In this document: piece after piece, positions 34,371 to 43,376 of the stretch | Position numbering within the stretch: position 1 is the stretch's first letter | Layout: the number at the start of each line of letters is the position of its first letter | NCBI GenBank assembly: GCA_900169235.1 | Contig: FWCC01000066.1 | Coordinates: forward strand, 62,001-126,000 | Length of the DNA: 64,000 nucleotides | Direction of reading: 5' to 3' | Source: Zarea fungicola | Lineage: Eukaryota > Ascomycota > Sordariomycetes > Hypocreales > Cordycipitaceae | Notes under the pieces: model-generated | What the model was told of the DNA's origin: nothing | Database searches by the model: none | What the model saw: the letters and a program-made list of their open reading frames with translations, nothing else | Translations under genes and position numbers: made by a program

Positions 34371-35144
34371 GTTTGCAAAAGAGTGGCAATTAACTTGCAA
34401 CGCCCGATTTGTTGTTTTGAGAAGCTGGTTGGAAGGGAGAAGCGAAAACGCTTGGGGTTTGGAACGACGCTACGTCCAGCCTAGTCGTCACCCGCGAGCT
34501 GCGGATAAACTGAACTTGCATAAATACCAATCGAATGCCGAGACCGGGGGCACCTGTCTTAATTTGAGCAAAGCGACAGCTAACAAAACATGCAGATGGC
34601 TCAGCTTGCCTCTGAAGGACAAAGATCGGCAGAATAAGCAATTGCGGGTTCACATCTTGCCGCTGTGATCGACTAGACTGCGGAATATCGCCGACCTTAC
34701 CCGCTCCTCGCCAATTCACATGGCTCGCAAGAGAAACATCTTTGCCAATATTGAGACCATCTTCGTCTACCATCTTTTGAACACGAGGTTGTCAGCCTTT
34801 TGACCAGGCTTCTTATGGGGCCGGTCATGGTCCTGCCCATCAGTCGTGCTGCTGTGCGCCGCCGCTGAACGGCGGGATTGATGATGAATATGACACGATG
34901 CATGTCTCATTCAAACATAAAGCTCCCTCATACACTGTAATTTTGAAGAAGAACTGAATTAAGTATGATACGCTGCACCTCCGGGCTATCGGATGATGAG
35001 TGGAGTAATGATCATGCGACGGATTACATGAAGTGCGCAGTAGTACATATAAAGACTAGAGCTTCATCCATCTCCTTCAAATTGGTCACTACTTACAAAC
35101 TATATCGTTCAACGTACTACATCTAACCAAACTCTACCTTCACA
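34371..35144. promoter_or_regulatory. Bidirectional promoter region between UstYa and the repeat-peptide precursor
   Basis: 774 bp separate the two divergent start codons. On the precursor side there is ATATAAAG at 35047-35054. On the UstYa side GGTATTTATG (minus strand, near 34520-34529) is a weaker TATA candidate about 150 bp from the ATG. Shared control of enzyme and precursor is likely but not shown. Confidence 0.55.
35047..35054 (+). promoter_or_regulatory. TATA box of the repeat-peptide precursor
   Basis: ATATAAAG, 90 bp ahead of the ATG, followed by a C/A/T-rich leader, the usual form of a strongly expressed fungal secreted-peptide gene. Confidence 0.6.
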
Positions 35145-35488
35145 ATGCATTTCACCAACAGCGTTTCTGTTCTGCTCTGCACTCTCGTCACTTTTGGAGC
35201 ATCCGCTCCTTATACTCCGGTGAAATACTTTGGCGAGGCTGCGCGCCGCGATGANNNNNNNNNNNNNNNNNNNNNNNNNNNNNNNNNNNNNNNNNNNNNN
35301 NNNNNNNNNNNNNNNNNNNNNNNNNNNNNNNNNNNNNNGTTGACGAAGCTGTTGCCAAGCGTTACACGCCCGTCAAGTACTTCGGCGAGGCTGCGCGCCG
35401 CGACGAGGCTGATGAGTCTACCACTGCCAAGCGCTACACCCCTGTGAAGTACTTCGGTGAGGCGGCTCGTCGCGACGAGACTCAGTAG
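35145..35488 (+). CDS. Secreted Kex2-type repeat-peptide precursor, candidate dikaritin RiPP precursor
   Basis: The ATG at 35145 opens a signal peptide (MHFTNSVSVLLCTLVTFGAS, cleavage near residue 21). The first copy of YTPVKYFGEAARRD follows at once. After an 84-N gap come two more identical copies, each preceded by Lys-Arg, with the linker DEADESTTAKR between them; the stop is TAG at 35486. Copies 2 and 3 are spaced exactly 72 nt. Each core is thus flanked by dibasic sites (KR before, RR after), as for Kex2/KexB processing. The layout (signal peptide, acidic linkers, KR-separated identical cores, Tyr in the core, divergent UstYa) matches dikaritin precursors such as those of ustiloxin, asperipin and epichloecyclin. 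It is not a Trp/Cys-type mating pheromone. The frames on the two sides of the gap are offset by one base, so the gap size is wrong or there is a frame break. The product is not identified. Confidence 0.85.
35211..35485 (+). repeat. Tandem 72-bp coding repeats of the precursor, three visible copies
   Basis: Core copies begin at 35211, 35363 and 35435. The second and third are exactly 72 nt apart; the first to second distance (152, including 84 N) leaves room for about one more unit. All visible differences between copies in the core are synonymous. Confidence 0.85.
35255..35338. other. Assembly gap or masked run (84 N) inside the precursor repeats
   Basis: 84 N directly after the first repeat copy. 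The reading frame requires a true length of 1 modulo 3. The number of hidden repeat copies is therefore unknown. Confidence 0.95.
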
Positions 35489-36443
35489 TTGCCTCCGCCA
35501 CATTAATTTATGAGAGCACAACACATACAGTGTAAGTGTGTGTCCTGATCTGCCTAAGTCTAAGAATGACGAGTGCTGACGGATGTCACAAACTTTGGCA
35601 GCCAAGACGCAGGGCTGACGAGACACATGGGAAACACACTTGAGAGCTTTTATGCAGGGAGGAACTCATATTGCTTATGATTGACAATCAGTGCATGAGC
35701 AATGCACAAAGTATCTCTGCTTTGCCTGGTGGAAAGGATAGGTAGACTCAATAATCAAGTGATGATGATATCACTGCAAATCTCAATGTCCATGCCTAAA
35801 CTTGCATTCTCAGCCAGTAGCAATGTATCGCACAGCGAAACGACTAAAAAAGACACTGCCTGCAGCAACACGTCCATCCGGCGAACAAATTGGCGGAATT
35901 TGTGTCATAGCCGACAATGTTCTCGGGGGCAGGGCAAATTGAAGGGCCGATATCGTACCTCTGAGGTCGTCCTAGTGTGACACGGGTATGTTCCAGCCTG
36001 AGACCCCGAGCACACCGCAATGCAAAGCCGGCGCACCTTGTCCGCCTGCGGCGCTTCTCACCATAAAATTGGTACAACCAGCTGATAAAATGTATCCTCT
36101 CCTGCTACGGAACAGTGATTGCGCTATATTCCTTCCGAGATATTTTGTACGCCGTCTTTGTCGATCAGCGGCTCGACCCGCGCCGTGGATCGCGACAATT
36201 GCCTGTCTCGGCAGAGGTCCAGCTGACAGAGAGCCGAGTATGTGTTGTCAATTATGTCTTAAATTGTTTCACTACAGACAGCAAGTCAATGTGCAGAGGG
36301 ATTATGCTCTACCCAATGAAACTTTGCTTTGCTTTCCTCGCCCTTGGGTCCCTTTCATCCATTTGTTGGGCTATTGAAAGAAGCCGGAGCTGCGATACCT
36401 TGCATTCTGCGTATGGCTTCTGCTCATCAACTATCCAAAGACT
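35489..36443. other. Intergenic region between the precursor and the SET-domain gene
   Basis: 955 bp. A frame with a good-looking signal peptide starts at 36304/36316 (MKLCFAFLALGSLSSICWA) in a different frame from the SET gene and could be its true 5' exon, but no clean splice to it was found. The first 500 bp show nothing. Confidence 0.45.
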
Positions 36444-37853
36444 ATGCAAGCCATACGCAAAATATTCGCCACTCTCGCTGTGGCATTCTCCGCCCCAATC
36501 CAACAAGCCTTTGCAGCTGCTGAACAGAATTTGGGCTCGATCCAGCAGAAAGTTTGCCTTTCTAGCCGTCTACCTCGAGATTGTCAATGGCCTATCGAGT
36601 TCTGCCAAGCTGTTTATACAGCACCAGAAAACTCGCACAGTGAACTGTCCTTTACGCAGCATGCCTGTGCAGATCAATACTGCGTGTACACGGACACTCA
36701 GTTCTCCGAGGGGAGGGGCATCTCCATAATAACAACAGCAGATGCTCTCCATAGTTCAGCAGCGGCACAGAGGTCACAAACTCGAGGCGGAAATGAAGCT
36801 GTGGTCAAGATTGCAGTCGACGCTTTCGAAACGATGGAAATCGCTGGGAAGGGGATCGGGCTGGCTGCAAGGCGTCCTCTTAAGCGAGGCGAGCTGATTG
36901 TCTCGGAGTCACCACCGCTCATCGTGCATTTGGGAACGCAGGAAGATATGTCGGAAGAAATGAGATTAGAGATGCAAAGGGCTGCAGTTGCGGCTCTTCC
37001 CCCGGCTACAAAAGCACAGGTCTTAGAGTTGATGGCAAACGATGAACAAGATGCGATTGAGGCTAGACTACAGGTCAACGCCTTTGCAATCCCGCTGAAT
37101 AGGACCGTAGAACACCAGGCAATGTTTATACAGTCGTCTGTACGTACCTAATGAGAGCCTGTTGTTGAAATATACTAACGCACGAGCAGAGATTCAATCA
37201 CGCGTGCCGCCCAAAGTGAGATTTGCCATGCGAGCCGCCTACCGAGATCTGAAAATTAACAATCCGCATAGTTGCTTCTACAAGTTCGATGCTCACACCC
37301 TGACCCAAAGCATTTACACTCTCCGAGATATCGACGTGGGCGAGGAGCTTACACTTTCCTGCACGTTACGCCGCCTGGCACCTCCTGAGATACATACTAA
37401 TATTGCGTGCACACAGACTTCAACCCTGTCGAAATTGCAGAGGAAAGGCAACGAGCTGTTGAGCCCTGGGGTTTCAGATGTTCTTGTGCCGCATGCGCAC
37501 TTCCACCTGAAACCAGGCAGGCTTCTGACGCGACGATTCGTCTAATTCATCAATATACCAAGGAATTAAAAGACTGGTCAGATCAAAGTCGGGGCACACC
37601 AGAGATGGCAGAATCTCTTATTGAGCTCTACCGCAAAGAAGGCCTCTTCTGTACTATCGCAGATGGTTACCGATTAGCAGCTTATGCATATAGCGCAGTG
37701 AGAGACAAGCACAATTCCTTCAAAGCTGCACATGAAGCTCTAGGGTATGGCTTGCAAACATGGGGCGACACAGATACAAAGAGGATGGATGTTTTACAGT
37801 TGATGCTTGAGCCAGAGGGTCACTGGACCTGGAACATGAGAGCAGGTGCATAA
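36444..37853 (+). CDS. Secreted or lumenal SET-domain protein
   Basis: Proposed exons are 36444-37139, 37190-37215, 37272-37360 and 37417-37853 (415 aa). The N-terminus has a signal peptide ending near AFAAAEQN. SET-family landmarks are YTDTQFSEGRGISIITTADA, GKGIGLAARRPLKRGELIVS, RFNHACRPN (spliced), CFYKFDAHTLTQSIYTLRD, VGEELTLSY (spliced) and the post-SET Cys pair in WGFRCSCAACALPPETRQAS. SET proteins methylate lysine; this subfamily is common and often has signal peptides in ascomycetes, with unknown targets. The first two introns are canonical. The third has a good branch point (TACTAAT) and acceptor (CACACAG), but the GT donor at 37365 breaks the frame; only a GC donor at 37361 keeps it, giving SY then FNPVE and losing two usually present residues. 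So this may be a GC-AG intron or a decaying copy. The 5' end is also uncertain. Confidence 0.65.
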
Positions 37854-38101
37854 TGCGCTGCTCATGATGAGGCAGTCCTGACACACGCCGTTGTAGCTAC
37901 GTTTTCTGACCAATCAACTCAATCACAACTATGGGATATTCCTGCTCTGCGTGACAATAATATAGGATAGCTAGCTGGGCTTTATCTCTAGCTCAATGTA
38001 CCTATTATAATGTCTATGTTAAAGAAGAATTGACTAATTGAAAGCCAGCATTCACAGGCTCAATTGAGCCGGGGAAGCACGGGAAGCGACAGATCCCTTG
38101 C

Positions 38102-38632
38102 CTAGTCATCCCACATGGCCGCCTTGGCCGTGTCCGAGGCCTTGGCCCGCTGCTCCTCCTCAGCCCGCTCCGCATCTCTGCGCTTCCTCTCCTGCTCCCG
38201 CACCGCCTTTTGATACGCGCGCTGCTCGTCCGTCTGCTTCGGCGCCTTGAGGCCCAGCCCCGCCGCAATGAGTCGCCGCGCCACGGCGTCCGTCTTTTCC
38301 GGCCGGCGACGGTCAGCAGACTGTGCGGCAGACTCGCTCCGTGGATTGGGGCCGCCGCTGCTACTCCAATGATCTGGTGGCCCGTCAATAAAGTGAGTAG
38401 CTGTGGATGACTTTGGGGGAGGCGGTGATGCCGGCGTGTCCTTGGAGGCTATTGTCGCCGTGGGCGTTGCTGGCGCCGGGGAGGAGTCGTTGTCGTCAGA
38501 GGACACGTCTTCGTCCTCCCAGGAATCGGCGATTTCTTTCTTTGGCTTGGCGTCTCTGGCGGGATTGGCTTTTTTCAAGGTGAGATTGGAGAGCTTGGAG
38601 CTCACATCGTCTTTTTTAGAGGTGTGAGCCAT
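38102..38632 (-). CDS. Short charged protein of unknown function
   Basis: One frame of 176 aa. It begins MAHTSKKDDVSSKLSNLTLK, has an acidic SWEDEDVSSDDNDSSPAP patch, a Ser/Pro/Thr-rich disordered middle and a C-terminal charged helix (EQRAYQKAVREQERKRRDAE, then RAEEEQRAKA) ending in KAAMWDD. It is probably cytosolic or nuclear and largely disordered with one coiled-coil segment. I recognise no family; the acidic opening is loosely like eIF3j, but the C-terminus does not fit. Codon bias is strong and the frame is clean, which supports a real gene of housekeeping style inside the accessory block. Confidence 0.7.
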   Translation of the reverse strand: MAHTSKKDDVSSKLSNLTLKKANPARDAKPKKEIADSWEDEDVSSDDNDSSPAPATPTATIASKDTPASPPPPKSSTATHFIDGPPDHWSSSGGPNPRSESAAQSADRRRPEKTDAVARRLIAAGLGLKAPKQTDEQRAYQKAVREQERKRRDAERAEEEQRAKASDTAKAAMWDD

Positions 38633-40456
38633 CGGTTGAATAGAAGAGCGATTGATATCCCTCCAGGGACAAGACGAGATATGGATAGCGGGAGGGGGGG
38701 GGGATATTTTGCCGCTCTGATACAGGCGTGTCTCAGAGACAGGAGTAGCTGATTGATGTATTATAAGAGATCAGATCCAAGGTTTTTTCAGCGTTGATCT
38801 TCAGTAGTAGATGGCTTCGAAAATGCACGTTGTTAATGTCCTCTTGAACTCTGCCGCGGTTGGAGCCCAGCCGTGCCAGGATGCTTCAGTGGAGCTAAAG
38901 AGCCACTTGAAGCCTAGCGGCTCCGGCACACCAGAGCCTGCCAGCTATATGATTGATTAGATGCACAACAGTCGTTACTATAATGTGAAAGAATGAGCAA
39001 GTCATACCCATAAGCACTCAGAGCTAGGAAATCCTCTGGAAACCCTGGCTGCGCGATCAATAAACCTCGCGTGCGTCGCTTTCACACCTAGACGAGACAA
39101 ACCGCATGCTTGAGACATGGCCTGCGCAAGGGCTCCTGTTTACAACGTTATGACTGTCAGAAAGTCACAACACAACTCACAGATAATTAACATGGGCTCT
39201 GTAAACTGCCATAGTGTATGGACCCAGTGCCACTTGTCAGCCACGCAGAGAGAAGGGGAAAGGAGAATAAAAAGGTGGTAGTTTAGAGCAAGAAAATGAT
39301 ATCAAAGGTTCAAGGAGGTTTGTGGACGTCTTCGCCAAAGGTGCAACAGATGTGAGAGTTTGTCCTGGTTTACTGAGGGAGAGGATGACATGGAGCCACC
39401 TCAGTGAGACGACAATGCTGCCATTCTGTGCATGTGTGAACGAAATGGCGCGACGAACACGATTATCAATCATCAAGTTCTTTCGGCAGCCATATCGGGT
39501 GCCTTATTCGGACGGATGCTCAGGCCGTTGTCCAGGAAGCGCATTACTTGCCCACAGAGGCACCATCCGTTCTTCGGTATTTTTGTCGGCATTTCTTTGT
39601 ACCGCAATTGCATATTGGAACTCCGCTGAATGGGTCCTTCTGTCGGCGAGTAATCTAAAATTTCTCGGCAAGCGAGGGCTGCGCCGATGTGAATCCCGCT
39701 GTTCCCGCTATTACTGGTGTCTGGACTGCCGAGCGGCCCCCAAATTAGGAAGTATGAGACAAACTATCGTTCAAGCTCAACAGGAAGGTCAATTTGGCGG
39801 AAACTATTGAAGCAAATATACAAAATGACGTGGTTCTGGCCTGCCTATTGCCTGAGCCTATTCTCGCCGTACTTCAGTCATGGCGTCTCAAGTGCTAAGC
39901 TACATTTGGCATGAAATGAGCTTAAAACAGCAGTAAAAGACATTGGTAAGAAATTTGTAACTATCCTGGACATCAGATATTTTACCTTTACCCGCTTAAC
40001 ACGCCACGTAGATGCATCTAGGCGTGGCTGACGCTCAGGCACCAGTAGTAAATCTCTCAAACTAATCTCTCCAGATGAGGCATTCGTCGGCTTGTTCTGC
40101 GCTCACCGACGAATGATTCAATTGTTACGGCCATGCCGCGTTTTGATCCGCTGAACTGCAGAGGCAGAATAAGCGAGCTTGAGAGCAGCCCCAGTGGTGA
40201 TGAACTATGCGCATGCCGGTGCATCAGTTCCTCCGTATGTGGTTGGGGCGTTGATACATTGCATTGCCGTTATGAATTAATGATCACTAATACATTGATA
40301 ATAGAATTTGGCTTTGGACTCTACGCTCGTTGATTAGTTTAAATACAAAGCGAAAGTTCGCCGTTATCTGAGACAATACACGATCGGCACTGCGATTCGA
40401 TTCTTCACAGAGTTCTTCTTTCTATTATTTAATAAAATATCATTTTCGCTCTTGAA
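38633..40456. other. Intergenic region, 1.8 kb, without a firm gene
   Basis: Begins with G runs (near 38691-38702). A weak two-exon frame of 84 aa lies on the minus strand (39118-39008 and 38944-38801). Plus-strand frames at 39322-39810 and 39432-39629 have no recognisable content. The last 200 bp are AT-rich and should hold the promoter of the solute-binding protein gene. Confidence 0.45.
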
Positions 40457-41693
40457 ATGTACATGCTGAGGAAGTTACAGGTTGCAGTGCTTGCAGCAGG
40501 ACTCTGCGGCCACTCTGTTGTCCTTGCGAGCAGGACGCAGATTGAGACACGCTCCATTAATGACATCTACAAGGCCGCGCAAGCTGAAAGCGGAACTCTC
40601 AATGTCTATTTTGGTGGTAGCTGTACGTTTTACCACGAAAAATTATACCTCTGTTAATAGAAATAAAACTGACCCTATCTTACAGCGCAGGCAGCGGCAG
40701 CACCGATGCTGGCAGCGTTTAAGGGTCAATTCCCTGACGTCCCGATAAACATTACTGCAGAGCTGTCGAAATACGCCGATTCGAGAATTGACCGCAGCTA
40801 TATTGATGGAAAGCCATTTATTGACGTGGCCCTCTTGCAGACGGTGCAGGACTTTGCTCGCTGGGACAAAGAGCTGCGACTGCTACACTACAAGCCTGCC
40901 AACTTTGACGACATTAACCTTGCCATTACGGACATTGAGGGCGCTCATTTTCCCGTCGGCTACAGTATGCACACAAAACAACAAGCCTAGACACAGCTTG
41001 GGAGTAATCACTAACATGGAAACAGATCAATTCGGCCCATTTTACTATGATTCCACTTTGGTGCCAGACGCGATGGTCCCAAAGACGTATGCGGATGTCT
41101 TGAATCCCTACTGGAAGGGCAAAATGGTATTGACCTACCCCAACGACGACGACGGTGTGCTATTTATGTTTTCCCTCATCATCCAGCGCTACGGCTTTCA
41201 GTGGCTCGACAGTCTCCTGCAGCAGGACATCATGTGGGTGCGCGGAGCGTCTGCCGCCACGGGTGCCATTATCAGCAACCACAACAACGGCGGCAATGGT
41301 TCGCGCATCCTCACATTCTCTGGCCTGGGCGGGTTCACCCCATCAACTTCGTTCCTCAAAGTGCAGCAGCCCTCGGCCCCAGACCGATTCATGACCTGGG
41401 CGCAGCAGGCGGCCATCTTTGCCAGCACGCCGCGCCCCGAAAGCGCCAAGCTCTTTGCAAACTTCTTGCTGAGTGATATCTGGCAGAAGCCCATTGCAGC
41501 GGGTGGTGCACCGTCGATTCGGACGTCTCTCACTGGTGCTAATAATGTGTTTGCGGCCAACAACACTGAGCCCAGTGGGTACATGGTCTTCATGACGAAC
41601 CGAGAGGAGGTTGAGTGGTGGAGAATGCAGATGGAGACTTATATTGGCCTCGCAGTAGGTCCGGACCCGGCCACTCCTACTGGTAGCGCGTAA
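40457..41693 (+). CDS. Secreted ABC-type solute-binding protein (bacterial Fe3+/family 1 type)
   Basis: Three exons: 40457-40622, 40686-40964 and 41026-41693, 370 aa. Introns are 63 and 61 bp with GTACGT and GTATGC donors and ACTGAC and CACTAAC branches. The signal peptide is LRKLQVAVLAAGLCGHSVVL. The mature protein has the periplasmic-binding-protein layout: ESGTLNVYFGGS at the start, DVALLQTVQDFARWDKEL, GPFYYDSTLVPDAMVPKTYA, DVLNPYWKGKMVLTYPNDDD, WVRGASAATGAIISNHNNGG, PESAKLFANFLLSDIWQKP. In bacteria these deliver iron or small anions to an importer; fungi have no such importer, so the role here is unknown (ligand capture or signalling at the surface). Introns and signal peptide show it is adapted to a fungal genome, so any transfer is not recent. 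Confidence 0.85.
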
Positions 41694-41873
41694 TCCGATG
41701 TAATTCTTGAATGCCAATTGGACAAAAAGATGGCTGTCAGATCCATCATGGTGTCAGAGTCGCGAGACATTGGGCTGTCTTGTGTCTGATGGAACAGCGA
41801 TTACAGTAGAATAGATGCATCATTAAACAACATAAAACTATAGAATAACCAAAACACTTGCTTGCCTGGTCAA

Positions 41874-43376
41874 CTAGGACCAAACTGTGCTTGACCGAAT
41901 ATCACCCCACCACGCATGCATAATGTCGCGCCAGTACAGCCGCCGCGGCAGCCACTGCTTTGCATCCCCGACCTTGGGAACGATGCTCTGGCCCTTTTTC
42001 ACGTACGTCGACTGCAGATAGAAGAACGGCTGCGGCTTCATGGTCTTGCGCTCCTGCTCCGTCTGGCGCGGGCAGATGGACGTGTTGCCGCTGGCCGCCA
42101 CCTCGGCGATGATGCGGCTCGCGAGCTGCGCCGCCGCGTCCGCGCCGAGCGTCCAGCTGGCGTCGACGTAGCCAAACGCGAAGAACAGGTTCGGCACGCC
42201 CTCCAGCATGGAGCCCTTCCAGACGTAGCGGTCCGGCACGTCGACGCGCGCGCCGTCGACGCTCAGCGCCGCCTTGCCGAGCAGCGCCAGCTTCAGGCCC
42301 GTCGCCGTGACGATGATGTCCGGGTTCAGCTCCTCGCCCGACACGAGCTTGATGCTGCGCGCCGTGACGGCCGCAATCTCGCCCGTCGTGACGCTGCCCT
42401 TGCCGCTGCGCAGCGCGCGGAAGAAGTCGGCGTCCGGGCAGAGGCACATGCGCTGGTCCCAGGGGTTGTAGCGCGGGACAAAGTCCGGGTCCAGCGCGGT
42501 GCCCTTGGGGAGCTCGCCCTTTGTGCGGCGCAGGATGGCGCGGCGCGCGAGGCCGGGCAGGTTGCGGCAGAAGAAGATGAGGAGGAAGGCGGAGACGACC
42601 CATTTGAAGCGGATGATGGGGTTGGCGAGGCGGACGGGGAGAAGGGCCTTTGTGATCTTCTCAAAGAGGCCCTCGCCCGGCACGGAGATGATGTAGCTGG
42701 GCGAACGCTGCAGCATGGTGACGTGCGAGACCTTGTCGGCGACGGAGGGAACGAGCGTAATAGCAGTAGCGCCAGAGCCGATAATGACCATGTTCTTGCC
42801 CGTGTAGTCGAGATCCTCGGGCCAGAACTGCGGGTGCACGACGGGGCCTTTGAAGTTGTCGATGCCGGGAATGACGGTTTGCAGTGGCTCATCGTAGTCG
42901 TAGTAGCCCGTGCCCACCATTGTGAAGCGGCCGCGAACGGCTACAGTCTTTTTGCCGTTCTCGCAAGTCAGAGTCCAGAACTTGGCGTTGGTGTCAAAGT
43001 CGAGGCTCTTGACCTTGTGGTTGAACTTGATGTTCTTGTCAATGCCTTGTTCCTGGATCGCCTCACGGAGATATTCTAGGATCAGATCTGCTTGCGCAAT
43101 AGATTTTGAGGACTTCCATGGCTTCCAAGGGAAGCTAAATGTGTAGAGATCAGAATCTGAGCGAAGGCCTGCTGACATGTTAGAATGCGTCGTTACTTTT
43201 CTCGGCCGCGGTGACTCACCAGGATATTTGAATAGACTCCATGTTCCGCCAATCTCACTGCGCGCTTCCAAGATGCAGTATGTGAGGTTTGGGTTGCGCT
43301 CTTTTAGTCGATAGGCGAAATTGATGCCGGAAATGCCGGCGCCAATGATGACGACGTCGTAGTCTTGAACCGCCAT
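41874..43376 (-). CDS. Class B flavin monooxygenase, Baeyer-Villiger type
   Basis: Two exons, 43376-43220 and 43168-41874, joined across a 51-bp in-frame intron (donor GTGAGT, branch TCTAACATG, acceptor CAGCAG) that restores KYPGLRSDSDLYTFSFPW. The mature frame is 483 aa. Visible motifs are an FAD-binding GAGISG, the BVMO fingerprint FKGPVVHPQFWP (FxGxxxHxxxW), an NADPH-binding GSGATA and the late ATGLKL. Such enzymes insert oxygen into ketones or oxidise N/S atoms using NADPH and FAD in the cytosol. It is a plausible tailoring or detoxifying enzyme of this accessory block. Its 3' half (about 42050-42700) is very GC-rich compared with its AT-rich surroundings. If the intron is retained the frame stays open (500 aa), but the conserved motif would be split. 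Confidence 0.88.
   Translation of the reverse strand: MAVQDYDVVIIGAGISGINFAYRLKERNPNLTYCILEARSEIGGTWSLFKYPGESPRPRKVTTHSNMSAGLRSDSDLYTFSFPWKPWKSSKSIAQADLILEYLREAIQEQGIDKNIKFNHKVKSLDFDTNAKFWTLTCENGKKTVAVRGRFTMVGTGYYDYDEPLQTVIPGIDNFKGPVVHPQFWPEDLDYTGKNMVIIGSGATAITLVPSVADKVSHVTMLQRSPSYIISVPGEGLFEKITKALLPVRLANPIIRFKWVVSAFLLIFFCRNLPGLARRAILRRTKGELPKGTALDPDFVPRYNPWDQRMCLCPDADFFRALRSGKGSVTTGEIAAVTARSIKLVSGEELNPDIIVTATGLKLALLGKAALSVDGARVDVPDRYVWKGSMLEGVPNLFFAFGYVDASWTLGADAAAQLASRIIAEVAASGNTSICPRQTEQERKTMKPQPFFYLQSTYVKKGQSIVPKVGDAKQWLPRRLYWRDIMHAWWGDIRSSTVWS

Noticed and set aside
35145..35447. Frame reading through the N run as one 100-aa protein
   Set aside because: Downstream of the gap this frame reads an unrelated sequence; the repeat peptides are in the frame offset by one base.
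35145..35488. Alpha-factor-type mating pheromone precursor
   Set aside because: Layout is similar (signal peptide, KR-separated repeats), but the core has no Trp or Cys as in ascomycete alpha-pheromones, and a UstYa gene lies next to it.
39322..39810. 162-aa plus-strand frame
   Set aside because: Starts at a non-ATG codon and lacks domain, signal peptide and splice partner; judged non-coding.
41916..43079. 387-aa plus-strand frame across the monooxygenase
   Set aside because: Result of GC-rich third positions of the real minus-strand gene; composed of Arg/Ala/Val-rich low-complexity sequence.
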